Assembly: GCF_011392115.1 (NCBI RefSeq)
Contig: NZ_JAAJBT010000001.1
Location: forward strand, 248,001-312,000
From: Flavobacterium difficile
Lineage (GTDB): Bacteria; Bacteroidota; Bacteroidia; Flavobacteriales; Flavobacteriaceae
DNA length: 64,000 bases
Reading direction: 5' to 3'
Part shown: piece by piece, positions 1 to 9,111 of the stretch
How the letters are laid out: the number at the start of each line of letters is the position of its first letter
Position numbering within the stretch: position 1 is the first letter of the stretch
The notes under the pieces: model-generated
Databases searched by the model: none
What the model was told of the DNA's origin: nothing
Seen by the model: only the letters and a program-made list of their open reading frames with translations
Position numbers and translations under genes: made by a program

Positions 1-7
1 AATAAAA

Positions 8-598
8 TTAACGATTGCGTTTTTTTAGATAATGATGCCACAATAAATATGTCGCTAAAGAGCGAAATGGTTTCCAGTTTTCAGCGTGATTTTCCATTTC
101 TTCTAAAGTTTCTAAATTAAAAAGTTCACGCATAGAATGTTGTATGGCTATATCTCCGATGGGAAAAATATCTTTTTTTTGCAAACAAAACATTAAATAG
201 ACTTGGGCAGTCCATTTGCCAATTCCTTTTAGTTGAATTAATTCATTGAAAACTTCTTGTTCTGTTTTGTATTGGAAACTTTCTAAATCCATATGATTTT
301 GTTGGATGGTAAATGCTAAGTTTTTGAGATAACTTATTTTTTGTCGCGATACACCACATTTTTTTAGTACTTCATCTGAAGCTTCAAGTATTAATTTTGG
401 AGTAAAACCATTTAAATAGTTTTCGATTTTGTCGTAACAAGCTTTTGCAGAAGCCATAGAAACTTGTTGTTCTAAAATTAATTGTGATAAAGCTATAAAA
501 CCTGATGGGCGAGTAGTGATAGTAGGAAGTCCGTAAGTGTCAATGATTTGTTGAAACTTAGGTTCGATTTCAATTAATGGTTCAAGAAAACTTAACAC
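8..598 (-). CDS. DNA-3-methyladenine glycosylase II-like (HhH-GPD)
   Basis: Base-excision repair glycosylase that removes alkylated purines. The 196-residue protein is one HhH-GPD domain: the helix-hairpin-helix is LKGIGKWTA at about residues 123-131, followed by PIGDIA with the likely catalytic Asp at about 149. It is shorter than E. coli AlkA (282 aa) and lacks that protein's N-terminal domain, like the compact AlkA forms of many bacteria. It lies 42 nt downstream of the DUF5686 gene on the same strand and could be co-transcribed with it. The family call is firm; the exact substrate is not visible from sequence. Confidence 0.85.
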   Translation of the reverse strand: MLSFLEPLIEIEPKFQQIIDTYGLPTITTRPSGFIALSQLILEQQVSMASAKACYDKIENYLNGFTPKLILEASDEVLKKCGVSRQKISYLKNLAFTIQQNHMDLESFQYKTEQEVFNELIQLKGIGKWTAQVYLMFCLQKKDIFPIGDIAIQHSMRELFNLETLEEMENHAENWKPFRSLATYLLWHHYLKKRNR

Positions 599-640
599 AA
601 ATATTCAATTTTGAAAAACGAATGTTGCATGTTGAACAAT

Positions 641-3121
641 TTAAAAATAGAAACCAAAACCAACACGAATCGTAAACTTACGCGCATCTGGAATGTTGAA
701 ATAGCTTCCACGCCAAGCCCCATCAATTCGCATAACTTTAAAAATATTTCCAATTCCTGCTGAATATTCATAATACCCATCTACTGGAGCTTGGTATTTT
801 TGTCCAGAAGCATTTAAAGCAATATTTTCATCAGAAACAGAGCCATAAACGGCTTTTACGCCAATAATTTCTCTCCAGTTTAATTTACGTAATAACGGTA
901 CTCTTGCAAATAATTTTCCATTAAAATTATGTTCTAAGTGTAGGGAAGTATATTGGTCTGCCACAAAATCGTAATAGTTTAATAGGTTATAGGTGTTATC
1001 GATAATAAAATACGATTGATTTCCAGGAATAATACCCATTAATGATAAAGGTACGGCACCAAAAGTTTTTCCAATTTCTATAGTAGAAAATAATCTTCCG
1101 AATCCTCCAATTAATAAGGGTTGACGGTAATATAATTGTAATTTTGAATAGTTGAAATCACTATCAAAAACACCTTTTAAACCTTGAGAATAACTCACGA
1201 AAAATCTAGGATAATTTAAATCTACATCAATTCGGTCAACGCCATATCCAACCATTTTTCGTTTGGGTGTATAGTTGATTAAGAAATTAATTTCAGATTG
1301 CGTAATTTTATTTGAAGTGGTTGTAAAAGTGTTATCTGTAAAATAATCTAGTTTAAATTCAGGTGAGGCTGAAGATAATGTTCGGTAGGAAAAGCTACTT
1401 TCTAAGACTAAATTTTTAACAGGTTCGATTTCGAAACCTAAATTGGTAAGGTTGACATTAGTTAATTTGTTATTAATACCGTTTGAAAAGAAAGATGAAG
1501 AAGCGAAACTTCTGCCTAAAACATCATTTGAAGTGGTTAAACTTACACCAATTTGTTCTACATCTCTTCGGTTTCCTAGCGAAACGATAAATCTATTTTT
1601 CTTATTTAACATTACACGGGCATTGATTCCGTATTTCACTTTGTCGTCTTTAAAGCCATAAGCAGTGTAACCTTGAATTCTCCAAGGGTCGTTGGCTCCA
1701 AAATACGTTCTTCCTCCAAAACGAATGCGTTGTCCTTCTACATCATTATAACCCAAAGTGGAGAAAACAGGTCCAATGTCGAATTTTCCAACCTGAATAT
1801 AACCGCTTCCTAAAATAGAAACTAAATTGTAAAAGCGTTTGATTTTTGGTACTGTTTTTAAGGTGTCAAGCATTTCATAGATTCCTTTTTCGTTGGAATT
1901 TAAACTTTCAAAACGGTTTTCTTCCCAATAATCATCTGTTTTGGTATATACTTCTTTATCAAACGTATTTACATCTTCTCGGTAAAATTTATCATCTTTA
2001 GGTTGGTTGAATTCATGATTTTTAAACATGGTGGTTCTTTTTCCGTACATTCCGTTAGCACCTTCTTTTTTGGTTAAGGCGAAATCGGTCATCATATAAT
2101 CGCGCTTTAGTAAGAAAACAGAATCGTTTAAAACATCAAATTCTTGTTCTATGTAAATGTCTCGGACCCAGTTTATATTTGCACTTTTGCTGGCTTCCAT
2201 ATTAATACTTTTAATGGCGAATGTTGAATCGTTAACCCAAAAATCACCTTTAAAAGTAAGTTCGTTTTTTCTTCTTGGGTAATACACAATATTGTAACAC
2301 CATTTGTTGTCAATAAAAGTACTGTCTGATAAAACATAATTGTATACTTGAATTCCAGTTCTTGAAAGTGGACTTATAAAATCTTTATCGAAAAATTTTA
2401 AATAATTATTATAAATGTCATAATCGGCATATAAATCTTTTAAAAAGGCGTTAACACCATCGTTGTTGGCATTTCCAAAACCGGAGTATTTGTTGGCTTG
2501 CAATACATCTTTTGTGCGGTTTTTTGTATTGTCTCCATATACTTTGCTTCGTGTTTCGTTGATAAATATAGGTAAAAAGTTTTTACCTGTTATTGCAGAT
2601 GTATCAACGTGTTGAAAAATAAATTCTACATTTTTAAAGATTTTACTCTTCATAAAAGTACTATCGATAGAGTTGATGTCAAATTCAATTTTTTCGTATT
2701 TATCATATTGATAATGCTCAAATTGACGCAAGCCATTTTTCTTTTTTCGTTCCCAAATTTTTCGTAAAATATCTATTGCAGGATTATTTTTTTTAGATGT
2801 TTTACCACCGTAGACTTTAACTTCAGCAATTTCGTTGGAGTTTTCTAAAACTATTTTTAAGTCGTAATTGTGTTCGCCAGTAAGTTCAATTTCTTTGTCT
2901 TTGTATCCCACAAAAGAAACAGATAAAGTCGTGTATGTTTTTTTAGATTCTAAATAGAATTTACCGTTTTCATCTGCAATTACACCTTCAGATGAGTTTT
3001 TAAAAGCTACAGTTGCATAAGCTACAGGTTGTTTTACATCGTCTAAAATTATACCACTTACTTTTGTTTGAGAAAAAGCAAGAGTTGAAATTAAAAAAAT
3101 AAAGGCAAATAGGTTTTTCAT
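641..3121 (-). CDS. DUF5686 / carboxypeptidase-regulatory-like outer-membrane protein
   Basis: The 826-residue protein starts with a signal peptide (MKNLFAFIFLISTLAFSQ). A carboxypeptidase-regulatory-like beta domain follows at about 20-100 (KVSGIILDDVKQPVAYATV, then a GKFYLESKKTY segment), as in SusC/TonB-receptor N-termini. The rest is a long beta-rich region ending in a Phe-terminated strand (FTIRVGFGFYF), typical of outer-membrane barrels. This matches the Bacteroidetes DUF5686 family, whose function is unknown. It has no TonB-plug motif that I recognise, so a classical TonB-dependent receptor is unlikely. It sits downstream of pdhB but is separated from it by a terminator and has its own candidate promoter. 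Confidence 0.8.
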   Translation of the reverse strand: MKNLFAFIFLISTLAFSQTKVSGIILDDVKQPVAYATVAFKNSSEGVIADENGKFYLESKKTYTTLSVSFVGYKDKEIELTGEHNYDLKIVLENSNEIAEVKVYGGKTSKKNNPAIDILRKIWERKKKNGLRQFEHYQYDKYEKIEFDINSIDSTFMKSKIFKNVEFIFQHVDTSAITGKNFLPIFINETRSKVYGDNTKNRTKDVLQANKYSGFGNANNDGVNAFLKDLYADYDIYNNYLKFFDKDFISPLSRTGIQVYNYVLSDSTFIDNKWCYNIVYYPRRKNELTFKGDFWVNDSTFAIKSINMEASKSANINWVRDIYIEQEFDVLNDSVFLLKRDYMMTDFALTKKEGANGMYGKRTTMFKNHEFNQPKDDKFYREDVNTFDKEVYTKTDDYWEENRFESLNSNEKGIYEMLDTLKTVPKIKRFYNLVSILGSGYIQVGKFDIGPVFSTLGYNDVEGQRIRFGGRTYFGANDPWRIQGYTAYGFKDDKVKYGINARVMLNKKNRFIVSLGNRRDVEQIGVSLTTSNDVLGRSFASSSFFSNGINNKLTNVNLTNLGFEIEPVKNLVLESSFSYRTLSSASPEFKLDYFTDNTFTTTSNKITQSEINFLINYTPKRKMVGYGVDRIDVDLNYPRFFVSYSQGLKGVFDSDFNYSKLQLYYRQPLLIGGFGRLFSTIEIGKTFGAVPLSLMGIIPGNQSYFIIDNTYNLLNYYDFVADQYTSLHLEHNFNGKLFARVPLLRKLNWREIIGVKAVYGSVSDENIALNASGQKYQAPVDGYYEYSAGIGNIFKVMRIDGAWRGSYFNIPDARKFTIRVGFGFYF

Positions 3122-3130
3122 TATTATGTT

Positions 3131-3161
3131 TTTAAAAAAAAATCCCGATACAATCGGGATT
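3131..3161 (-). terminator. Intrinsic terminator after pdhB
   Basis: On the minus strand AATCCCGAT, a TGT loop and ATCGGGATT form a perfect 9-bp stem at 3141-3161, followed by a run of T (the poly-A at 3133-3142 on the plus strand). It lies between pdhB and the DUF5686 gene. The 5' arm begins almost at the candidate -7 box of the downstream gene. Confidence 0.85.
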
Positions 3162-3169
3162 CAAATATA
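3162..3169 (-). promoter_or_regulatory. -7 box for the DUF5686 gene
   Basis: TATATTTG on the minus strand matches the Bacteroidetes -7 consensus TAnnTTTG. It lies 41 nt upstream of the DUF5686 start and immediately before the pdhB terminator hairpin, so transcription would start inside the 5' arm of that hairpin. No clear -33 TTG was identified. Confidence 0.45.
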
Positions 3170-3185
3170 TAATAAAAATTATGTA

Positions 3186-4166
3186 CTATGACTTGTACAT
3201 CACTTTTTTAACAGCTTTTATTACATCGTTACTGTTTGGTAACCATTCTTTTAAAAGAGTTGGTGAGTAAGGTGCTGGTGTATCAGCAGTTGTGATACGT
3301 TGAATAGGTGCATCTAAATAATCGAAAGCACGTTCTTGCACCATATATGTAATTTCTGAAGCAACTGAAGCGAATGGCCAAGCTTCTTCTAAAACTACTA
3401 ATCTATTTGTTTTTTTAACCGAATTAATAATACAGTCGTAATCCATTGGACGTACTGTTCTTAAATCGATAATTTCACAAGAAATACCTTCTTTGGCTAA
3501 TTCTTCTGCAGCAGTGTAAGCCTCTTTGATGATTTTTCCGAAAGAAACAATAGTTACATCAGTTCCTTCACGTTTGATATCAGCTACACCTAAAGGTAAA
3601 ACATATTCGCCATCAGGCACTTCACCTTTATCGCCATACATTTGCTCAGATTCCATGAAGATAACAGGGTCATTATCTCTGATGGCCGCTTTTAGTAAAC
3701 CTTTGGCGTCATAAACATTACTTGGTACTACTACTTTTAAACCCGGTGTATTTGCAAACCAGTTTTCAAAAGCTTGTGAGTGAGTAGCGCCTAATTGTCC
3801 TGCCGAAGCTGTCGGACCACGAAAAACCATTGGCATAGGGAATTGTCCGGCCGACATTTGACGCATTTTCGCTGCGTTGTTTATAATTTGATCGATTCCA
3901 ACTAAAGAGAAATTGAACGTCATGTATTCGACAATTGGTCGGCATCCGTTCATGGCTGAACCTACTGCAATACCTGCAAAACCAAGTTCTGCAATTGGAG
4001 TATCGATAACTCTTTTTGGTCCAAATTCATCTAACATTCCTTTTGAAGCTTTGTAAGCTCCATTATATTCCGCAACTTCTTCACCCATTAAATACACAGA
4101 TTCATCTCTACGCATTTCTTCACTCATCGCTTCCGCAATTGCTTCTCTAAACTGTATTGTTCTCAT
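3186..4166 (-). CDS. pdhB: Pyruvate dehydrogenase E1 component, beta subunit
   Basis: Beta subunit of the alpha2beta2 pyruvate dehydrogenase E1, which decarboxylates pyruvate with thiamine diphosphate. The 326-residue length is normal. The N-terminus MRTIQFREAIAEAMSEEMRRD and the segments EEVAEYNGAYKASKGM and DTPIAELGFAGIAVGSA, which contain the conserved Glu of the ThDP-binding half, are standard for the transketolase-like pyrimidine domain. The C-terminal transketolase domain (about 200-320) includes VSFGKIIKEA and LRTVRPMD. The alpha subunit and E2 are not adjacent. The gene is monocistronic between its promoter at 4194-4201 and the terminator at 3131-3161. Confidence 0.95.
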   Translation of the reverse strand: MRTIQFREAIAEAMSEEMRRDESVYLMGEEVAEYNGAYKASKGMLDEFGPKRVIDTPIAELGFAGIAVGSAMNGCRPIVEYMTFNFSLVGIDQIINNAAKMRQMSAGQFPMPMVFRGPTASAGQLGATHSQAFENWFANTPGLKVVVPSNVYDAKGLLKAAIRDNDPVIFMESEQMYGDKGEVPDGEYVLPLGVADIKREGTDVTIVSFGKIIKEAYTAAEELAKEGISCEIIDLRTVRPMDYDCIINSVKKTNRLVVLEEAWPFASVASEITYMVQERAFDYLDAPIQRITTADTPAPYSPTLLKEWLPNSNDVIKAVKKVMYKS

Positions 4167-4193
4167 AAATTAATTCTAAAACTTAGTGAAACG

Positions 4194-4201
4194 CAAAAAT
4201 A
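4194..4201 (-). promoter_or_regulatory. -7 box for pdhB
   Basis: TATTTTTG on the minus strand fits TAnnTTTG and lies about 28 nt upstream of the pdhB ATG. The remainder of the 250-nt divergent gap to etfB is very AT-rich and shows no other structure that I could support. Confidence 0.5.
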
Positions 4202-4416
4202 ATAAATTTTAACGAGTACTAACATTATTATTAAATAATTTTACTAAATCGATTTCTTTAATAATTAATTAATGAATTCTTATTTTGAGCTAATAAAATT
4301 AAACAATTCATAAAAATCATCAATTTTAGATAAAAATTACATATTTTATATGCACGCATAGTATTTTTTTAAAACATTTTTTGTAATTTCGTACCATCAA
4401 TATAAATTATTTAAAA

Positions 4417-5163
4417 ATGAAAATATTAGTTTGCATCAGTCACGTTCCTGATACTACTTCAAAAATTAATTTTGTTAATAACGATACAGAATTTGATACT
4501 AATGGAGTTCAATATGTTATTAACCCAAATGATGAATTTGGTTTAACCAAAGCAATTGTATTGAAAGAGCAAAATGGTGCTCATGTTACAGTTGTAAATG
4601 TTGGTGGTACAGATGCCGAGGCTACTTTAAGAAAAGCACTAGCAATTGGTGCAGATGAAGCTATTCGTGTAAACACTAATCCAACGGATGGTTTATTTGT
4701 AGCCAAACAATTAGAAAATGTGGTCAAACAAGGTGGTTACGATTTAATTATTGCAGGTACTGAATCTATTGATTATAACGGAGGAATGGTTCCTGGAATG
4801 TTAGCGGGATTATTAGGTTACAATTTCGTAAATGCTTGTATTGGTTTAGAAATTTCTGGTACAGAAGCTACTACAATTAGAGAAATCGATGGTGGTAAAG
4901 AAACCGCAACAGCAAGTTTACCATTAATTATTGCAGGTAAAAAAGGATTGGTAGAAGAAAAAGACCTAAGAATTCCAAATATGAGAGGAATTATGACTGC
5001 TAGAACTAAAGCTTTAAATATTGTAGAAGCTTCAGGTGATGCTAACGCAACTTCTTCAATCAAATTTGAAAAGCCAGCAGCTAAGTCAGCAGTAAAATTA
5101 ATTAGCGCAGATAACATTGATGAATTAATCAGTTTATTACACAACGAAGCTAAAGTAATATAA
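4417..5163 (+). CDS. etfB: Electron transfer flavoprotein subunit beta
   Basis: Small subunit of ETF, which carries electrons from acyl-CoA dehydrogenases to the respiratory chain. The 248 residues are typical. The N-terminus MKILVCISHVPDTTSKI and the segments ALAIGADEAIRV, DLIIAGTESIDYNGGMVPGM and GKKGLVEEKDLRIPNMRGIM are family hallmarks of the AMP-binding subunit. It is followed 52 nt later by etfA, with a 7-nt-period repeat in the spacer. The two genes form an operon that ends at the strong terminator at 6207-6260. Confidence 0.96.
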   Translation: MKILVCISHVPDTTSKINFVNNDTEFDTNGVQYVINPNDEFGLTKAIVLKEQNGAHVTVVNVGGTDAEATLRKALAIGADEAIRVNTNPTDGLFVAKQLENVVKQGGYDLIIAGTESIDYNGGMVPGMLAGLLGYNFVNACIGLEISGTEATTIREIDGGKETATASLPLIIAGKKGLVEEKDLRIPNMRGIMTARTKALNIVEASGDANATSSIKFEKPAAKSAVKLISADNIDELISLLHNEAKVI

Positions 5164-5204
5164 TTCATAAATCGAGTTCGTAAATCATAAATCGTAAATC
5201 GTAA
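5164..5204 (+). repeat. Heptanucleotide repeat (AAATCGT type)
   Basis: The etfB-etfA spacer is made of imperfect 7-nt units (AAATCAT, AAATCGT, AAATCGT, with related flanking copies). The same period recurs in other gaps of this window. Confidence 0.7.
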
Positions 5205-5215
5205 TTAAAAAAGAT

Positions 5216-6184
5216 ATGTCAGTTTTAATATATACAGAATCAAACGATGGTAAATTCAAAAAAGTAGCTTTTGAAATTGCCTCATACGCAAAAAAAGTAG
5301 CCGATATGTTAGGAACAACCGTAACAGCTGTTTCTATCAATGCTACAGAAAATCAAGCTTTATCTGCTTACGGAGTAAGTAAAGTATTAAAAGTTAACAA
5401 TGATAAATTATCTTCATTTAGCGCTAAAGCTTATGCAGATGTAATTAAGCAAGCCGCTGAAAAAGAAGGTGCTAAAGTAGTAATTGTTGCTTCAACTACA
5501 GATAGTTTGCATATTGCGCCATTAGTTGCTGTAAGCTTAAATGCAGGTTTTGCTTCGAATGTAATTGAAGCACCTATCAGTGTTGCACCATTTCAAGTAA
5601 AAAGAAGTGCTTTTTCAAATAAAGCATTTACAATTTCGGAAATTGCAACAGAAGTTAAAGTCTTGGGAATTTCTAAAAACTCATTTGGTTTAATTGAAAA
5701 CGCTACTTCATTAACAGAAGAAGATTTTTCACCAGCTTTATCCGATGCAGATTTTGGTGTAAAAGTAACAAATTCAGAAAAAACTACAGGAAAAGTAACT
5801 ATTGCTGATGCTGAAATTGTTGTTTCTGCTGGTCGTGGATTGAAAGGTCCAGAAAATTGGGGAATGATTGAAGATTTAGCTTCTGTACTTGGTGCAGCAA
5901 CCGCTTGTTCTAAGCCTGTTTCTGATATTGGTTGGAGACCACACGGAGAACACGTTGGACAAACAGGAAAACCAGTAGCTGCCAATTTATATATTGCAGT
6001 GGGTATTTCTGGAGCCATTCAACATATTGCAGGAATTAACTCATCAAAAGTTAAAGTAGTTATTAACACAGATGCTGAAGCACCTTTCTTTAAAGTTGCC
6101 GATTACGGTATTGTGGGTGATGCTTTTGATGTGGTTCCTAAATTGGTTGAAAAATTAAAAGCTTTTAAAGCAGCAAACGCATAA
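5216..6184 (+). CDS. etfA: Electron transfer flavoprotein subunit alpha
   Basis: FAD-carrying subunit of ETF, partner of the preceding etfB. Length 322 aa. The N-terminal half is the ETF alpha/beta fold. The C-terminal FAD domain (about 195-320) shows VSAGRGLKGPENW, ACSKPVSDIGW, EHVGQTGKPV and GISGAIQH, the conserved flavin-binding signature. The gene ends 23 nt before a strong intrinsic terminator. The start is supported by its position after an A-rich spacer and by the standard N-terminus MSVLIYTESNDGKFKK. Confidence 0.96.
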   Translation: MSVLIYTESNDGKFKKVAFEIASYAKKVADMLGTTVTAVSINATENQALSAYGVSKVLKVNNDKLSSFSAKAYADVIKQAAEKEGAKVVIVASTTDSLHIAPLVAVSLNAGFASNVIEAPISVAPFQVKRSAFSNKAFTISEIATEVKVLGISKNSFGLIENATSLTEEDFSPALSDADFGVKVTNSEKTTGKVTIADAEIVVSAGRGLKGPENWGMIEDLASVLGAATACSKPVSDIGWRPHGEHVGQTGKPVAANLYIAVGISGAIQHIAGINSSKVKVVINTDAEAPFFKVADYGIVGDAFDVVPKLVEKLKAFKAANA

Positions 6185-6206
6185 TTTTTTATATATTGTG
6201 CCTCCT

Positions 6207-6260
6207 AAAAAAGGCTATCTAAATAAGATAGAAATAGCTTGTTTAGATAGCCTTTTATTT
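6207..6260 (+). terminator. Intrinsic terminator of etfBA
   Basis: AAAAGGCTATCTAAA at 6209-6223 pairs perfectly with TTTAGATAGCCTTTT at 6242-6256 and is followed by a T-rich tail. Confidence 0.9.
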
Positions 6261-6280
6261 TATGGAAAATATTTTTATAG

Positions 6281-6288
6281 TACATTTG
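6281..6288 (+). promoter_or_regulatory. -7 box for the nuclease-domain gene
   Basis: TACATTTG fits TAnnTTTG and lies 19 nt upstream of the ATG at 6308, just after the etfBA terminator. Confidence 0.45.
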
Positions 6289-6307
6289 AATAAAGTTTAA
6301 GTACAAA

Positions 6308-6928
6308 ATGAGTTTAGTAAAATTAACCATTAAAGGAATATCTTATAGTCAAACACAAAATGGTGCTTATGCGCTTATTTTGAATGAAGAAGATGGAGAT
6401 CGAAAGTTGCCAATTGTTATTGGTGCTTTTGAAGCACAATCTATTGCAATTGCCTTAGAAAAAGAAATAAAACCACCGCGTCCTTTAACGCACGATTTGT
6501 TCAAAACTTTTGCGGATAAATATGATATTGTAATCAAACAAGTGATCATTCATAAATTAGTAGATGGTGTCTTTTATTCTAGTATTATTAGTGAAAGAGA
6601 CAGCATTGAAGAAATTATTGATGCCAGAACTTCAGATGCCATTGCCTTAGCTCTAAGATTTAACGCGCCAATTTTCACCTATAAAAACATCTTGGACAAA
6701 GCTGGAGTATTTTTAAATTTAAATACTCAAGAAGGTAATCCAGAAGATACCCATAATGATGGAGTTTTAACAGAACCAGAAACTTTTGGAGACGATAAGG
6801 AAGAACAAAGTGCCTATGCGAAATATAGTTTACAAGAATTGCATAACCTCTTAGAGGAAGCCATTCAAAACGAAGATTACGAGAAAGCAGCGGTATTAAA
6901 AGAAGAAATCGATAAAAAAGAGAGTTAA
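6308..6928 (+). CDS. Bifunctional nuclease (DUF151/BFN) domain protein with UVR motif
   Basis: Residues 1-140 form a DUF151/BFN domain (KLTIKGISYSQTQNGAYAL, RKLPIVIGAFEAQSIAIAL, PRPLTHDLFKTF, SDAIALALRFNAPIF). The C-terminus (about 170-203, LQELHNLLEEAIQNEDYEKA followed by AVLKEEI) is a UVR-type helical hairpin, as in UvrB/UvrC and McsA. The DUF151+UVR arrangement is common in Bacteroidetes. Its role there is not established, and nuclease activity is known only for distant plant and archaeal relatives. The transporter gene follows 23 nt later, probably in the same transcript. Confidence 0.85.
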   Translation: MSLVKLTIKGISYSQTQNGAYALILNEEDGDRKLPIVIGAFEAQSIAIALEKEIKPPRPLTHDLFKTFADKYDIVIKQVIIHKLVDGVFYSSIISERDSIEEIIDARTSDAIALALRFNAPIFTYKNILDKAGVFLNLNTQEGNPEDTHNDGVLTEPETFGDDKEEQSAYAKYSLQELHNLLEEAIQNEDYEKAAVLKEEIDKKES

Positions 6929-6951
6929 AAAATCAACCAAAATACTACAAA

Positions 6952-8211
6952 ATGAGCATAAAATTTAGATTGACAATAATGAATTTCCTCCAATTTTTTG
7001 TTTGGGGAGCTTGGTTAATTACAGTTGCTAACTATTGGTTTGGAACAAAAAATTGGGATGGAGCTCAATTTGGAGCTATATTTTCAACGATGGGAATAGC
7101 TTCAATTTTTATGCCAACACTTTGCGGTATTATTGCAGACAGATGGTTAAATGCTGAAAAATTATATGGAATTCTACATATTTTAGGTGGAATTACATTG
7201 TTTTATGTTCCTCAAGTTACAAATCCATCAGATTTCTTTTGGGTAATATTAGTAGCTATGATTTTTTATATGCCAACGATAGCCTTATCGAATTCAGTTG
7301 CATATAATGCCTTAAAAAGTAATAATTTAGATGTAGTTAAAGATTTTCCTCCAATTAGGGTATATGGAACTGTAGGTTTTATTGCTGCCATGTGGATAAC
7401 AAATTTAACAGGAAATAAAGCTTCAGAGAATCAATTTTATATTGCTGCAATCGCTGCAGTGATTTTAGGTATTTATTCTTTTTCACTTCCTAAATGCGAA
7501 CCAAAAGGAAAAACTATTGAAAATAAATCTTTTTTAGATTTAATGGGTTTAACTTCTTTTAAATTATTTGCTGATTATAAACTAGCATTGTTTTTTGTTT
7601 TCAGTATGTTTTTAGGTGCTGCTTTACAACTAACAAATGCTTATGGAGATGTTTTTTTAGACGATTTTAAGCATGTTGCAGAATATAAGGATTCTATTGT
7701 TGTAAAATATTCAACAATAATAATGTCAATTTCACAGATATCTGAAACACTTTTCATTTTAGCAATTCCATTTTTCTTAAAACGTTTCGGAATTAAGCAA
7801 GTAATGTTATTTAGTATGATTGCTTGGGTGCTTCGATTTGCATTATTTGCATATGGAAATCCAGGTGATGGACTTTGGATGATTATTTTATCATGTGTTG
7901 TTTATGGAATGGCATTCGATTTTTTCAATATTTCAGGTTCATTATTTGTCGAAACTTCAACTGATTCGAAAATTCGTTCTTCTGCACAAGGTTTATTTAT
8001 GATGATGACTAATGGATTTGGCGCAGTTTTAGGTAGTATAGTGAGTGGACAAATAATAAGTCTTTATTTTACAGATATTAAAACAGGAGCAAAAGACTGG
8101 CACAACATTTGGCTAACATTTGCTATTTATGCGCTTGTAATTGCTGTTGCTTTCGCTGTTTTATTCAAACACAAACACGATCCTAAAGACGTAGCATCAT
8201 TCAATCATTAA
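6952..8211 (+). CDS. Nucleoside:H+ symporter, NupG-like MFS permease
   Basis: Inner-membrane transporter of 419 aa with about 12 hydrophobic segments. The start MSIKFRLTIMNFLQFFVWGAW resembles the NupG/XapB nucleoside:H+ symporter family, and GIIADRWLNAEKLYGILH and RVYGTVGFIAAMW fit that family's motifs. Uptake of nucleosides would fit a salvage role beside thymidylate synthase 66 nt downstream, but the link is only positional. Substrate specificity is not readable from sequence. Confidence 0.82.
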   Translation: MSIKFRLTIMNFLQFFVWGAWLITVANYWFGTKNWDGAQFGAIFSTMGIASIFMPTLCGIIADRWLNAEKLYGILHILGGITLFYVPQVTNPSDFFWVILVAMIFYMPTIALSNSVAYNALKSNNLDVVKDFPPIRVYGTVGFIAAMWITNLTGNKASENQFYIAAIAAVILGIYSFSLPKCEPKGKTIENKSFLDLMGLTSFKLFADYKLALFFVFSMFLGAALQLTNAYGDVFLDDFKHVAEYKDSIVVKYSTIIMSISQISETLFILAIPFFLKRFGIKQVMLFSMIAWVLRFALFAYGNPGDGLWMIILSCVVYGMAFDFFNISGSLFVETSTDSKIRSSAQGLFMMMTNGFGAVLGSIVSGQIISLYFTDIKTGAKDWHNIWLTFAIYALVIAVAFAVLFKHKHDPKDVASFNH

Positions 8212-8242
8212 AAAGGGTTAAAGGTTTTGAACTATTTTTACA

Positions 8243-8275
8243 CTTTTAACTTTTAACTTCTAATTTCTAACTTTA
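8243..8275 (+). repeat. Heptanucleotide repeat (CTTTTAA/CTTCTAA type)
   Basis: Consecutive 7-nt units CTTTTAA, CTTTTAA, CTTCTAA, TTTCTAA and CTTTACT fill the spacer directly before the thyA ATG at 8278. Confidence 0.7.
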
Positions 8276-8277
8276 CT

Positions 8278-9102
8278 ATGAAACAATACCACGATTTAGT
8301 TAAGCACGTATTAGAAAACGGAACACAAAAAGGCGACCGAACTGGAACTGGAACTATCAGTGTTTTTGGATACCAAATGCGTTTCGATTTAAGTGAAGGT
8401 TTTCCCATGGTAACTACCAAAAAGCTACATTTAAAATCAATAATTCACGAATTGCTGTGGTTTTTAAAAGGACAAACTAATATTGCCTATTTGCAAGAAA
8501 ATGGTGTGAAAATTTGGGATGCTTGGGCAGATGAAAATGGAAATTTAGGGCCAGTTTACGGACACCAATGGAGAAATTGGAACAGTGAAGAAATTGATCA
8601 AATTACAGAATTAATCGAAACCTTAAAAACCAATCCAAATAGCCGTAGAATGTTAATTTCGGCTTGGAATCCTTCTGTTTTGCCAGATACTACAGTTTCG
8701 TTTTCAGAAAATGTGGCAAATGGAAAAGCTGCATTACCACCGTGTCATGCCTTTTTTCAGTTTTATGTTTCAGACGGAAAATTATCTTGTCAATTGTACC
8801 AACGCAGTGCTGATATTTTCTTAGGAGTACCATTTAATATTGCATCTTATGCCTTATTTACTATGATGATTGCTCAAGTTTGTAATTTAGAAGCGGGTGA
8901 ATTTATTCATACTTTTGGTGATGCGCATATTTATAATAACCACATTGAACAAGTGAATTTGCAACTGAGTAGAGAACCAAGAAAATTACCAACTATGAAA
9001 TTAAATCCGAATGTGACAAACATTTTCGATTTCACATTTGACGATTTCACTTTAGAAGGTTACGAACCTCATGAACACATTAAAGGAGCCGTTTCGGTAT
9101 AA
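8278..9102 (+). CDS. thyA: Thymidylate synthase
   Basis: Methylates dUMP to dTMP using methylene-tetrahydrofolate. The 274 aa match the short bacterial ThyA. The catalytic Cys is at about 156 in [40 protein letters not shown] and [18 protein letters not shown] are the phosphate- and nucleotide-binding signatures. The C-terminus ends in KGAVSV, with the conserved terminal Val. folA lies two genes downstream, so the folate cycle pair is nearly adjacent. Confidence 0.97.
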   Translation: MKQYHDLVKHVLENGTQKGDRTGTGTISVFGYQMRFDLSEGFPMVTTKKLHLKSIIHELLWFLKGQTNIAYLQENGVKIWDAWADENGNLGPVYGHQWRNWNSEEIDQITELIETLKTNPNSRRMLISAWNPSVLPDTTVSFSENVANGKAALPPCHAFFQFYVSDGKLSCQLYQRSADIFLGVPFNIASYALFTMMIAQVCNLEAGEFIHTFGDAHIYNNHIEQVNLQLSREPRKLPTMKLNPNVTNIFDFTFDDFTLEGYEPHEHIKGAVSV

Positions 9103-9111
9103 ATAGATTTT

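Noticed and set aside
592-780. A 62-aa minus-strand ORF overlapping the end of the DUF5686 gene
   Set aside because: It lies in another frame of a clear coding sequence and looks like chance.
1443-1661. A 72-aa plus-strand ORF inside the DUF5686 gene
   Set aside because: It is a shadow of the long minus-strand gene, with no translation signal and no recognisable domain.
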